DNA from: Drosophila pseudoobscura
Lineage: Eukaryota > Arthropoda > Insecta > Diptera > Drosophilidae
DNA length: 64,000 nucleotides
Assembly: GCF_009870125.1 (NCBI RefSeq)
Contig: NC_046683.1
Coordinates: forward strand, 61,395,869-61,459,868
Reading direction: 5' to 3'
Part shown: positions 9,659 to 23,140 of the stretch, piece by piece
How the letters are laid out: each line of letters begins with the position of its first letter
Position numbering within the stretch: the stretch's first letter is position 1
Program-made: the position numbers and the translations under genes
The notes under the pieces: model-generated
Databases searched by the model: none
What the model was told of the DNA's origin: nothing
The model's input: the letters and a program-made list of their open reading frames with translations, nothing else

Positions 9659-12526
9659 ATATACCTATATTTTTCAAGCAAATAATACGGGCTTTAATCT
9701 GATTCTGAAGACACTCCCAAAGAGGCTGAAGAGTCCTGGCAGCCCTTTTCGAGCCCCGCCACAGGGTATGCGAAAAAATCAATGCATCTGCCAGTTAAAA
9801 CCGGTAGTTGATGTAGCTTCCTTTGAGGTATCCCCTTCGGCTCGCCCTCAGCCAACCATCACCCTCAACCATCCACTCATTGGCGCACCCACGCGATTCC
9901 CGCAGCTCCAACACAAACATTTAGACAAACGACAAAGCGTAGGAGCAGCTGGCTTCAAGTGGAGCACACTTGGAGCACCATCTCCAGCACCATCCCCAAC
10001 CCGAACGCAGCTCGAGCCCAACCCAACCCAACCCCTTGGCGCCGCTATACATAGGAGTACGTACTTCGCTTGTATACAGACAGATACATATACAGATATC
10101 TATGGCACGCAGTACGTATGTGCCGAGCTGTATCCACTCTGCTCTTGCCACTGCCAATGGCCTCCCTTTGGCATTGGGCAGAAACCGGTTCGGGTGACGC
10201 ATCCAATGGGTAGACAGGGCCGCTGTCTGAGCGAGACAACCGTAGTGTGTGCGTTCCGTACATAAGACCGTCAACGGGGGCGGTTCCCATTTATGGGCGT
10301 GGCCAATTCATTCCCATCCATCCATCCATCTATCCAGATGGCACCAGCTGGTAGTACCTGCTGCCGTTGCTGGTCTTTTTCCGGCTGCTGCTGCTGCCGC
10401 TGCTGCCGCCGCGGCCGCTGCTGTTTGCAAATTTATGTAAAAGTGAAAATTTTTTAATAAACATTTTCATTTTCAGACGGTAGTTCCGGTAGCCGACTGG
10501 ACTGTTGCCTAATCAGACGGACATCGGAGTTTGGGCTGTTTGGCAACTGTTTGCCATGGTCTCCGTTCTACGCTTGATTGATTCCCCTCCCACTCTGACT
10601 CCCACTCCCACTCTGACTCCCACACCCACTCTGACTCCCACTCCCATGTGGCTGCAATTGCAATTGGTTCGATGGTTTTTGGTTTATTCTGTTTGCTTTT
10701 GCAAATTAATTTCCATTCTCCTCGAAATGGTTGAGTGCGCGAATTTTAATTAAAATTATATGGGTGTGGGTGTGGGTGTGCGTGTGGGTGGGGTCTCCAA
10801 TGGGAGGGACGGTATCGGAGTGGAGGCTTGAGTATTGTGGGATCAATTAATATAGTCGGAAGCGGTCTTATATTTCATGAAGCGTGGCCCAATGATATTT
10901 CTTAAACTCTACGCAGGATATCCAATCAATTCATTGGGAATTTCCACGCTATTCCTGTAGCTTAAAGGCGAAGTAACTCTCCATAATTCTTCCCATCTGT
11001 AGAAGCTTGATTCTCCTGAAGATTCTCTGTTCAGTTCATCAATTAAAAGGCACAGAACTAGCTTTCTTGTTAACAAAATTTTAACTAAATATTTGGCTTT
11101 TAAATAGAAAAATAGGTAAATTACGGTCCATATTTAATCGATATATAAAACAGTTTAAAGTAAATTTATTTAATCTCAATATGCATGTATTTAATTTAAT
11201 TATGTTACATATTTAGATCAAATATTTTCATATTATACTCAAAATGGTGATTTTTTCTCTGAGTGCCTCGATTAAAGAGAGATTAAAGGCCTTTTACTAG
11301 TGCAAATCACACTCTCCTGAACTTGGCTAATATTCCACAACCCCAAGATTAGTTTCGAGTGCTACTGAATCCATTGCGATACCTAAACAAAGGGCATATC
11401 TATTTATTTCCAAAAGTAAAGCCCATCCAATACGGAAACCCAAAATTCTACCTTCTCTTTTACTTCCTTGAATGTGCCTTTGATCCATTTTAAATCGATT
11501 TACCTTAAAGACCATCTTTCCAAGAATAAACAGAAGACGAAACCGAATCCTTGACAATATTTATCTACACTCCTTACACCTTATCGCATTATGGCACATT
11601 TTCGTTTGCAATTTCCAGGACACGGAAACTATTTTCGCGGCTCATTTAACGGGTTCATGCTATCCCAGAGAAGAAATCATAAAAAATACATAAAAAAATA
11701 CATATTTTTTTATTGCTTGAGGGCAACTTCTACGGGGACGAGCAGACAGACAGACAGAGAGAGCGAGAGAGAGACAGGGAGACAGGACAGACTGAGACAC
11801 AGTTAAACCAATTTGCAACTCATTCCAGCCGCAGCGCCTTAAGTATATCAAATTTGCCAGGATTACGGAGACGCCTCAACGCCTTCACGCCCACGGGGCT
11901 GGACCGAAGATAGAGAGAGATAGAGAGAGAGGGAGAGAGAGGGGGGGAGCGAACATATACTTATATTCGAAACTCATTTCCTGCCCGAAAAGAAAAAATA
12001 TTAGGTACAAAATTTATAAAACGTGGAGCCGCCTGCAGCTTTGGGTCAAAGAGATACAAAGACAAAATGCTGACAAACTGTTGAGTGAATGTTTTTTTTT
12101 TTGGGGTCCGGTCTCGGAGTCCATCCCCATCCCCACACCCATACCCATACCCACCCCAGTCCCGATTCCGATTCCTTTCAGCGCATTTTGGAGGAACTGT
12201 TATCATAAATAAAGTCAAGCCAAATGTCAGGGACAGGCCTCATATCATAAAGCAAATGCAAGTGGCGCAGTGAATCGGAATCGGAATCGAGGCGAGCGAG
12301 CAGGCGAGCAGGCGAGCATTCAGGCAAACCATTCACGATTTATTGTCCGATATGCGATGCACTTTTTCTCTCTCTCTCTCCCCTTTCAATATCTCTTTCT
12401 CTCTGTTAAACTGAATTGTTTCCGGGAACTGCTGTGGCAACAACAACAGCAACAACAACAACAATGGCAAAACAACAAAGCGCTGAAAAGCTTGTAAAAC
12501 ATTTGTAGCAACTGCAACTCAAGTCA

Positions 12527-12600
12527 GAGTACGAGTCCGAGTACGAGTCTGAGTCTGAGTCCGAGTCTGAGTCCCAGTCCGAGTCCGAGTCCGAAGTCGT
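12527..12600 (+). repeat. GAGTCY hexamer minisatellite
   Basis: About twelve imperfect copies of a GAGTCC/GAGTCT/GAGTAC hexamer. Related GTC/GGA-rich repeats recur near 4905-4937, 14800-14846 and 30759-30800, so this motif class is common in the window. Confidence 0.7.
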
Positions 12601-13937
12601 TTCGAGTCTGGAGTTGGCCAGAAGGAGCAGGCAAAGCTGGGAAGGCTACTGCTACTGTTGACCACGTTCACCGCCCCAAAAAAATGTTTTATTCATAAAG
12701 TTTAGCGACAAGATCGTCGCCCGTATGCTGTTTGCTGCTACTGCTGCTGCTGCTGCTGCTGGAGTGTGGGGCATGGTGGGGCAGTGTGGAGTGCAGAGTG
12801 TCCGCTGCTGGCCAAAGACCAAAGCCTATGCTAATTTCACATGCAACTTATCAGCCGACGCGCATCTTGTCAAGCTTTTGTGCGGCTGTTAGAAATGGCC
12901 CTGATCCGACTCCGACTCCCAGCTACAGCTCTCATCTCTGACTGCTGGATCTGTCCTGTCCTGTCCCATCCTGCTGTCCCGTCCTGGGACCACATGGCGA
13001 CCGACCGTTTCAGCCAACTCACAAAGGGGTGCTAATCGCCAAATTTACAACTTGATGCAAAACTTTGCTCCGCAAATGGGCCAGAAAACAAAACGACCGC
13101 AACTCGCCTAGAAAATGGCAAATGTGGGTGGGGCTGGGGCTGGGGCTCGGGCTGGGGCATGCCTTGAAAAACTATAAAAATCAACACACCGCAGAGAGCA
13201 GAAAAGAGACAGCAGATTGTGATAAAGAGAGAGAAAGAGCGATGCCAGGCGGTTAGCAACTTTCACTCGCCCCCCAAAGAGGGCTACGAAAAATGTAACA
13301 TTTGAAAAATGTACTTTTCCACACTCTCCAAAAAGCGCGACAATGAAAGAAGGAGGCACACTGGGGCAAGACACAAGCTGTCTCCAAGCCATTACCATTT
13401 CCAGTCCCTCGGCTCTCATGAGCTCGCTCCTATGATCCTCTCCCAGCGAGTCTTTCTCGTTCTCGTTCTCTCTCGCAGGAACGAGAAAAATAACGGCCAG
13501 CAAAGTAACAGAATAGACAGCCAGCTGAAGATCAAACACTGAGAATAATAGTTCGTGGCCAGTTCAGGCAGGGCTAAATGTCCAAAAAATGCACTGATAA
13601 TAATCTTACAATCCGACACATAATGCACATCCCATCGTCTTGCATCCACTGTGCGTTCATCTTCTGGGGAGGGTTCTATCGGTTGGTCGCTGAAAGGATA
13701 CTACTCCTTTTTTTCGTGTGCAACCACAGTGCCGGCCACACTCGTAGTGTTAGTTACAAGACACAGAACACATAACACTTTGTTATGTGCGCTTGACAAA
13801 GTTGGGCAGCGAGACAGCGAGACAGCACAGCGGTAAAAGTGCTTAGTGCCTTAGTTTAAAGCAATTCCTATCCTTTTTTTCTCTCCCGCACCCGCTCCTG
13901 GGACAGGGATAACAGATAAAGCGCACACGAGGCTCGC

Positions 13938-13971
13938 GGGGGCCGGGGCCGGGGCCGGGGCAGGGCAGGGG
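13938..13971 (+). repeat. GGGGCC repeat with G-quadruplex potential
   Basis: Several GGGG runs separated by CC, followed by two GGGCA/GGGG runs. The run spacing satisfies the usual quadruplex rule on the plus strand. No gene is seen nearby. Confidence 0.65.
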
Positions 13972-16900
13972 ACTGTGAGCGAATTGGGTGCTAATATGGT
14001 CAAAGCACACAGCACCATTTTCAACTTCGGTGGTTTGAGGGATTTTGTGATTTTTTTTTTTGTCCATGTGTGTGTGTTGTATTTTATTTTTAAATTTTAA
14101 GATTTGCACATCCTGATACGGCGGAAAGAATGGAGAAACAAATAAATCTCGTACAAAGGAAACGGATAACGGATAGCGGATATTTGCGGAATTTGTAGAC
14201 ACGTGTGTGTGGAGAGCGGAAGGCATTTGGGAAACCGTTTAGTGGGGTGACTTTTCCCGCATACGCATACGCATACGCGCCCCGTATGCTGCATGCCCCA
14301 AAAACCAGATGGACTCAGTGGTGGTGGGGGTTTCGAGGAGGGAGACCTCGGCAGGGAGAAGGGGCACGGACACGGGCACGGAAGGGTCTGCGAAAGTGCC
14401 AAAATGCCTGGCGCGACAACCTCCAACACCTTGTGCCAGTAGTGTCAGAGGAGTCAGAGGAGGGAGGTACGGCCCGGTTCGGTCCGGTCAGGCATCCATC
14501 CGACAATCATCGACACATCCTTGGGCCCATGATCATCATCCATGATCCACTCGTTGCAGACGCACAAAAAAGCCTCCAAAACATCAGCGGCTGCTGCCTG
14601 CTGCCTGTCTGGCAAAATGTCAACTTTATTAAAAGAAATTATAAATTGGTATGCCAGTGCGGATCCCCAGTTCGACTCCCGACCAGTCCCGAGTCCCAGT
14701 CCCAGTCCCAGTCCACCACTTCACAGACACCGCGCGCAAAATTCCAGGCTCACACATCATTAAACGAGCAAAAAACTGAAAGATCAGTCCACTCTAGAGT
14801 CGGGAGTCGGGAATCGGGAGTTGGGAGTCGGGAATCGGGCGTTGGAGTTGCAGTTGCAACTCCAGTCAGTTCTCCAGCGAAACAGTCGGGAGTTGCTCCC
14901 CTCCACGAGTATGTGCCCCTCTTGGGCCCTGCCCGTGGCCAGGCCATTACAATTACTGACAAAAAGCATCAAGGTAACAATAAAAAGAAACCTTTGTACG
15001 GGAGGGTAGCCAGAGAAGTATCCAGTATCCAATCGAAGATCCACAATGATCCACAACGAACTGCCGAACTCCGAACTCTCAGGACTGTTGATGCCACCCT
15101 CTTCCAAAAACTGCCCAAGAATCTTTATCGAGAGGCACATACGAAAAGCTCATGTCAAGCCATTTAGAATTATGATAGAGTTTTGATGTTGTCATAAAAA
15201 AATTTAATTGAAATACCAAAAATGGCAATGAAAGACGTCCAACAGCCGAAAGGTAGACCTGGACCCTGGACATTCTCGAGCCCGATGAAGATGTCAGTGC
15301 TTTGAAGTCCGACTTTTAATGTGTGTATTTTTGGTAGGCATTAAGTATTTATTGCAGACAAGGCCCGCATGTATCACTCGCTGGGGCTGGACGGATCGAT
15401 GGATCGATGGATGGATGCATGGATGGATGGATCCTCTGGGCCCAGCGAGAGAGAGATGTCAAAATGAGGCCACTTAGGCGAGACATTTCTTTCTCTTCTT
15501 GCGGCACAGCGCAAAATCAACTCGCGAGGCGGCAAAAAAGGAGACACATACAGAAAACTGCTGAAAAGTGAAACGTCCACGATGATGATGAGGACAAAAA
15601 AACAACAGCAACAGCAACAAGAAAAGAAAAAGATAAAACAAGTAGCGGACCGCTTGCTGGGTCTCTTCGAGTGGAGGCTCAACTCTTTAAGGTGTTGCCA
15701 AGACAAACAAGTTGAAGGCGAAGGCGAAAGCGTTGAAACTCAGGGCTTCCTGGCTGTGAGCCCTGGCCACATTTCAATTACCTTTGTGGGCAGCCATTTA
15801 AATGAAAATGCCACACATTGCAGCCAGGCACAAGCCACAAGGAGCCGCAGGAGCAGCAACAGCAGCAGCAGCATCAGCATCACAGCGGGGCACCCCAGTG
15901 CCAGTGCCAGTGGCAGTGGCAGGGCCAGGGGCCCACACATCTCCACATCTTCACACACATGTGAGGGGCCGTCGTGCCACAGGCCAGCAGCAAGTAATCA
16001 TAATCTTAAGGCAATAACAGGCACATTACATGTCACATTAATAAACGCCGCCGCATTGAAATTAATATCATAATTCATATCGTTATAATTTAGCATGCGC
16101 CCAAAACAGTTCCACTGCCACTTCCACTGCCAGTATCCATCCTAGTGTTCCCCCCACATCCTCACATACTCCTTACACATCCTTGCTTATTAATTTTATG
16201 TGACTTTTTTCGGTGCAGGGTGAGTATCGGGTGTGCGAAAAAATGGCAAGTAATCAGAGCTCGCTTTGTGGGGGGGCCTTACAAAAACATTTACATTCTA
16301 GTCCTTTAAGCCTGATAAATGAGTGGGCCAAGACGCTGCCTTAAACGTAGGCTAGCTGAGGTCGCCGGCTAGGTCACACTGGGAAATCCATAAAAGAAAA
16401 CTACAAGTCTCTGTGGGTCAGGTGGTGGTCCTTGAGTTTTTCCAAAAGAGTTACAGAACACAATATAATCTTTGGAACGTTTCTGATCGCGGCACACGTT
16501 CCTCGACATTCAGATACTCGGTACAGACAGAGACAGAGACGGAGAGAGAGAGAGAGATTAAGACTGTGCTCTCTTTGAGTATGTCGGAAATGAAAACTCA
16601 CCCTTAGCTACTAAGCCACACTGGGAGAGAGAGTAAAACTCATTTTCTGACCCGGATTTCCCTTCCCTCCGAACCGGTTTACTATTCGATTTTACTGAAT
16701 TTCTGCATTAATTATCTACTATAGTTCATTGCAATTCGAAGCATCAAATGGGGAGCTACAGCCGCTGCCTTGGGCATTTGATTTCCAAATGAAATCAATG
16801 CTACGAGTATTCATAAGTGGTTTCCCGACCATAAATTTGTCTCGAAAACAGCATCATTATCATTAATCAACTGCAACTGAAACTGCACTGAAACTTCACT

Positions 16901-18945
16901 GAAACTGCACTGAAACTGCAACGGCGACTAGCAGCTAACGTCTTACAGCGGCATCAACTCAGAAATGAGCAATTGGGGCTTTCAGGCGGATTTGGTTTAT
17001 GTTCAGAGAGCCACAGAGCCACAGAGCCATGTAAACGACATCTGGCGATGCCGGGTTGCCGCATGGCAATTGGATATGTCACCTCCAAAATGGCCAGAGA
17101 CCGGGTAATGGATATTGAAAGTGCCGCTAAAGTTGCCCCATAGAACAGAGAGAGAGAGAGAGAGAGAAGTCAGAAGTCGGTAGGCAAAGTATTGGCAAAG
17201 TATTGACTGGGCCCAGACGGGGGCATACTCGTATCGTATCGGAGATTCGGCTCTGTGTGCATTTCATTTCATTGACAGCCTCTGTACAAATGTCACGAAC
17301 AATTTAAAATGCCATTTTTACATGACGATTTATTTGTTGACATGTTCGCAGTCAAGTGGCAGTCGAGACTGGAGACTGGATACTCCATTGGAAAGATTTT
17401 TACATGGGGCTACTACTCAACTGTCCGAGTGTCCGAGAGTCCGTGTGTCCAAGCGTCCGATCGTCTCGCGCAGCTGCTGCCCGACAGACAGCACAACAAT
17501 CGAATCGCTTGGGGCGGCTCCAGATCCCCGGCCTCAGATTCAGTCAAAGATGGGCTGTGCGGACAGATTGTGTGTGTTTTGCATGGACAGGCGGCTGTGT
17601 AACCAGGCAAACCTCCTGACACTTGTCGCCGAACTATAAATCCTCAGCGGATGCTCTCTCTCTAGCCACAGTCTTGATGGTCAGCCGCTGGCCGATGGTC
17701 CTGGTCTCGGTCCCAGTCTCGGTCCCAGTCTCGGTCCCAGTGCCTGCTTCCAGCTACCAGCTACCAGCTTCTTTTAAAACTCAATTTGCGCTAATAAATC
17801 GCCGAAAAAGCATTTTGACAGCTTATGATGCGCAATGGCGCGGGCATAAATCGTCAAGCGTTTTTGTCCAGCGCTCTCCCCGCTCCCTCATTGATTTCCA
17901 GCGAAAACCGCGCGCGGCTTTTGCACAAACGTTCAGCGAGGACCAGGACCAGGACGAGCCCCATAACGACAACGGGGGACTACTCGGGGACGGTGACTCT
18001 CGGCCAGACTTGGATGGGGACGCAAAGGGGCAGCTACGCGTTCGACGGCATTCGTCATTATTTGTTCATTTTTAGCATTTAACATTCCGCCAAAGTCCTC
18101 GCTCAGATACGGCAAAGTCAAAAGGCCAGTCCAGTCCAGGCCAAAAGCCAGCCCAAGCCAAGCCAAGCCAAGCAGTCTCTGATGATAGCTGGACAGCCAG
18201 CCAGGTGCATTGCGGGGCAGGAGATGCTGGCCGAAGGAGTGAGGGAAAGCCTCATTGAACTGTGGGCACAAAGGGCTCAGAGTGAGTTGTATTTGTAGAT
18301 TACTTTTCCTGGAATACTTACTTCCATATCGGTATGTATTTGGGACTGTATTCAAAGCCATATCTACTAAGAGGTCAACGATTGGCGGGAGGAACCCAAA
18401 ATGTGCACATTTTTAGATGAAAATAAATGACAAATAAATGGAATACAAATTTTAAGGGCTTCAATGGATTAATCAAACGAAAAAAACTGCCTTTATATAT
18501 TACAGGGATCGCAAGGATTATATTTTGTATAATACAAATTATGAAGTAAAGATTTGTTTCTGAGGAAAACATCTCATGAAAGCATGAAGCATTTATCGAA
18601 AATGTATTAATTTTTGTTCGTGGTCTATACTTGTATACCTTTTGTTTTTTATAGTAAATATTTAAGATTATAAATTCCATATTCTAGGGGTCCACGGATC
18701 CTGCAACCACTGTGCAGACAAGAGCTGGAGACTCGACTGGACTCTTCTGTAGTGCCGTTGGTCTCCCTCCTCGTGCGAGTATTGTATTCAATTTTTGTCA
18801 ACAACTTCGTTTGCCTCCATATTCTCCTCCATCATCGTCATCGTCATCGTGATCATCATCTTTATCGTCATCATCATTGTGTCTTGTGTCGTCAGTGTGT
18901 CTGCCGCGAACACACGGAGGGGAACGAGCGGGTTGGGGTCGGAAA

Positions 18946-18965
18946 GGGGGGGGGGGGGGGGGGGG
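18946..18965 (+). repeat. Twenty-base G homopolymer
   Basis: Uninterrupted run of 20 G. Preceded at about 18833-18880 by a CATCGT/CATCAT repeat. Its length is prone to assembly error. Confidence 0.8.
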
Positions 18966-19989
18966 CAGATGGGAACCCACCTTTTCTAAATTCGTTTTTT
19001 TCGGCACCAGCGAATGGCCTAGGAGTAATTAATTCCCCATGGGCAACACTCTTTGCTGCCGCACTATCATGGGCAAGTCGAAATCGATTTACATACTATG
19101 CCCCCGAATTCTATTGTATGGAAAAACTCCGCCAGAGACAAATATTATTTCTAGCTTTTCTTGGGAAACCGAAAGGAATCTCTTGCAACTGCAATAAATG
19201 CAAAAACAGTGAAAACTCACACAAGGATTACAGCGTTTGGGAGAGAGAGAGAGAGATGGCTCTGAGATTAAATGGAGTGAAAGCATTCCTAGAATTCAAT
19301 TTCAGAAGCAGAGAGGAAAACTATAGGAAAACTATAGGAAAACTATAGTTAGATTGGTATTAGATTATAATGAACGGCATGAAAACTTGTAGAGTCCCTC
19401 CCCGCCACTCTAGAGAGCGTTCACTGTACCGCACACAGATGCATCGACCAGACACACACAGGTGTTCGATAATAATTTTTCAAGTTGACAACAACTATGC
19501 CAGCCCCAAGAACCCCCTCCCCCCCTCCACACCCCTTTCCTTTCAGCCGAACAGTAGCTTTGTGTGTCTGCTCCAGTTTTTGGCTGCTCCGGCTGCTGTG
19601 TCCAGTGTCCAGTGTCCAGTGTCCAGTTGCGAACGAATCGGCGATCCGAGGATTTCCAACTGTGCGCTCAATTGTTGAGACTGCCCCCAGCCCCCGGCCC
19701 CCGGCCACGGGCCCAGCTCCATACCGAATCCCGACCAAGCTCAAAGATTCTTTATAAGCGCAGGCACAAAGTCAAAGACAATCAAAATATTTGCATATTA
19801 CCAATTTTATATGCAAATATCTCCATGTCAGTCGTGAGCCGACAACGACTACGACGACGACGACGACGTCGCTATGGCTAGGACTTGGCCGGCTCTGGGC
19901 CTGGGGTTTCCCCTTTGCTCCCCCCACTGGCCATCGCTTCGGTTAGTCTTGTTTTGGGGCCGCTTTGGCGGCTTGCAAGTTTACATTTT

Positions 19990-20605
19990 TATACCCGGTA
20001 CTCCTATAAGTAGAAGGGTATATCATCCCTCACTACACACAATACAGAAAGTATATCAAAAATCTACTGCTTCTCGATGAATATCTCTCGTTCAAAAGCT
20101 ATTTGAATTTAGTTTGTTTAATAAAGTAATTAAATTATTATAAATTAATAATTAAATTTAGTTAATTATATATACGAGAGAAAAAACTCTTTAAAAAAAT
20201 ACAAATAATATAAAAATAGACATTATAAATATTACATGTTTTGTATTATACAAAAATTATTTTATTTTCAATTTTAATTACCTTAAATTTAATTTTGAAA
20301 AATGATACATTTGTTAAATTTTATTTCAGATTTGAATAATAAACATCAGAAATTAAGAATTGTTTCATAATTTGCTAAACAAAAATACCCAAGAAAATTC
20401 TCTAAGATCTCTATTAATCTCAGTCCATCTCTCGTATGTATTATTCGTGATCCCAGGAAGAATTTATAGTCAATACCTAATTGTAGTACTCCGAAACTTG
20501 AAGATTTATTTGCCCGCTTTGCAACTGGCATGGAAAAAAGTGTTAGGCAGTGTGAATGGGTATCCCCTAGTCGGGGTATCGACTGGCGACGCTCTTACTT
20601 GTTAC
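19990..20605. mobile_element. Short AT-rich non-autonomous element, termini TATACCCGGTACTC / CTCTTACTTGTT
   Basis: Begins with the TACCCGGTACTC...AGAAGGGTATA motif common to many small Drosophila repeats. It ends with a small hairpin (CCCC-TAGT-CGGGG at about 20564-20576) and a CTCTTACTTGTT-like tail. The roughly 600 bp between are strongly AT-rich and encode nothing recognisable. Helitron-type or MITE-type affiliation cannot be decided by eye. Confidence 0.5.
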
Positions 20606-22672
20606 TTTACACAACACGGCAATAAGAACAGCAGCAACACGAGTGGCCGATGCCGCAACAAAGACGCTTCGCTTCACACAAAGGCCCTTTGGCCGTGCCT
20701 GCCGGGGCCTGGGCCTGCCAGAGGGGATGCCAGGGGATGTACTTGCTCTGCCGGCAAGTGGTGTGACAATCGCACGTAAAAGTGCAACGGTCTTTGGCTA
20801 AGAGGCCAAGGAAAAGGCAGCCCAAAATCAGCCAAAGACAACGCACGACAAATGGGGGATGGGGAGGGGGAGGGGGCGGGCCAGTGCGGCATGGAGTTCA
20901 AGAGTTCGCTGTCACTTTGGGGCGAGCCAAGGAAGGGCTGGGGACAGACACAAGGTACGAGCCACAAGCCACAAGAGGGGGATCCATATTGGAAATAGCC
21001 CAGACCATATGGGCAATTAAACAATCGTTACAGATGCTGGGATAGACAGAAGACAGAAGGATTGATGGCAGAATGAATGGATGGCATTCCCCAGTTCGGT
21101 GGCACATTCCAAAGGTATCAATATCACTTGGGATGATTGACGGTCGCAGGCCAGGGGATATTCGTGATCTTCCATTCGCTTCTATCGATCCAAGAATAGC
21201 GCAGAAAAGCCGACACCTTTACTTTCCGATAGTTTGACCCAGCAGTCCTTCCAGGCCAATCGTGGCATAAATGTGGCATAAATAAATCACACTCTCAATA
21301 TTTGCTCAGTCTTTGGGACTCTTTTGGCGTTTACAACTCTTTATTCGTCGTAATAAAATGCAAACATAATAAATCAGTTGATGTCTGCGGCTCATGTTGC
21401 TGCCATTTATTAATTTATACATTCATTCGTTTAATAAACACCATTTTCGGTTGGGCAACCATTTTTTAAGCCATTTTTAAAATGCGTTCAAGCAAAAGAC
21501 CAGCAAACACACGAGAAGGAAAGGAGTGGCCAGTGGAGTGGAGTGGAGCTGGCCTCTGGAGGCAATTAAGAATCCGAATCCGAAACCGAAACCGAATCGA
21601 AACAAATCGAACAGCTGTCCATGGTGGGGCGGTCCATGGCTCCGCACAGATCCCCCCGCAGCTTAATGCGATTTATACGAACTGGAAGGCCTGTCCTCTT
21701 AATTGGTCGGCTGGCCGCAGTCAAGAAAATAAAGTACAAAAGTTGTACAACAAGAGGGCTCTGTGCTCTGGGCTTTGGCCTCCTGGCTACGGGCTCCCTG
21801 TGTTGTCCCGTGTTGATTTTAATGCCAATTTCATTGACAAGTCAAATATAAGTATATATGTATATGCGATATGTGTATGCGATATATGTGTATACGGCGG
21901 GAGGGCGTGGAAAAAAAATGGCAAATGATTAATTAAAAATCTTTCTTCGCGCGCGCTGCTGTTTGCGTAAATTTTTAACATAAATTGCACGTTTTTTACA
22001 TTTCAAACGCATTATTTCGAGTTCGTTAGCTTCTCGCATACCAAATGGTATGATCTATGCCAGTCCCATCCCCTCCACCCCCTGCTACCCCTGTGCTGTC
22101 TGTCTGTCCTGGCCGCAATGCAAATAGAATGGAGATTGGAGAAATAAAATAACTCATACCCCGGATCGGTGGCACTTTCGACTCGACGACTCCCTTTGGG
22201 CTAGAGATTTTATATATATATGTATATATTTTTTTTTGTTTCTTTTCGGACATTTTATGCAGATAAGTCAGCGAGATGATGGCAAATCCGCAAAGTGTTC
22301 TGTTGACTTACTTAATTTGCAGAGTGGCCAAAAGGCGGAGAGATACGGTGGAAGTTTGGTGTGGGGAGGGGGAGGCTGGTGGGATAGAAATTTTTAATTT
22401 CCTTTGGAAAAGGAAACACTTCAGTGGCTGTCGAATCTTCAAAGATGTTTCGGCCCTTCCGCTTTCCGTTTTCCACTTAATCAGCATAAAGAAGCGACCG
22501 GCCCGACCGTCTTGCCAGCAAATTTAATTAAATAATGTTGGGTGGAAAAAAATGCGAGAATTCTTGGACAATTAGCTGGGGCCACAGCTAAATGAGCAGC
22601 TAAGCGGCAAAGTGGCAACACCTGTGGCATTTTTTTTCCTAAACGGCCAGAGGCGTGCACTGCAAAAGGGGT

Positions 22673-23140
22673 AGGAAGGCTGTACATGGGACTGGAATAT
22701 GGCCGATTCTTTGAAAGATAGGAATGGGATGGAGATATAAGGATACAAAATATAGCTTTAGACAGGCGAAACGAAATAGAGAGCAGCGAATAAAGGCACT
22801 CAATCGAAAAATACATGAATCTTTTTAGAATAACATAGACTGACAGCATTCCATACTGTACTCTCATGACTATAATCGCATAGAAGTGCTGTAAAATGCA
22901 TCAAGAATAACTAGGAAGGCTGTTCAGGAAGGCTACGGGGAGAGCATGGGACTGGAATATGGCCGATTCTTTGAAAGATAGGAATGGGATGGAGATATAA
23001 GGATACAAATATAGCTTTACACAGACAAAACGAAATAAAGAGCAGGCCATAAAGGCACACAATCAAAAGATACATTCCATACTGTACTCTCATGACTATA
23101 ATCGCAAAGAAGTGCGGTAAAATGCTTCAAGAATAACTCC
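22673..23140. repeat. Tandem duplication, two units of about 230-240 bp
   Basis: Unit 1 is 22673-22912 and unit 2 is 22913-23140. Both start with AGGAAGGCTGT, share a long nearly identical core around GGACTGGAATATGGCCGATT, and end TCAAGAATAACT. Unit 1 carries about 25 extra bases near 22818-22845, and unit 2 has a short extra piece after its start. No coding content. Confidence 0.85.

Larger units (their letters stand above)
9670..19985. other. Gene-poor interval, first part
   Basis: No coding gene supported. The long open frames here (for example near 14205-15167) are made of simple repeats and have no conserved motif. The interval holds GC-rich runs, GA microsatellites (about 11745-11790, 11910-11948, 17147-17167), a GAGTCY minisatellite (12527-12600), a GTCGGGA minisatellite (14800-14846), a TCGGTCCCAG repeat (about 17705-17740), a 20-base G run and AT-rich islands (about 11040-11570 and 18375-18690). 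Position between the MADF gene and tey makes distal regulatory DNA for tey plausible but unshown. Confidence 0.55.

Noticed and set aside
14205-15167. 320-codon plus-strand frame in the gene desert
   Set aside because: Composed of simple repeats (GTCGGGA, CCCAGT) with no recognisable motif, no splice partners and no promoter.
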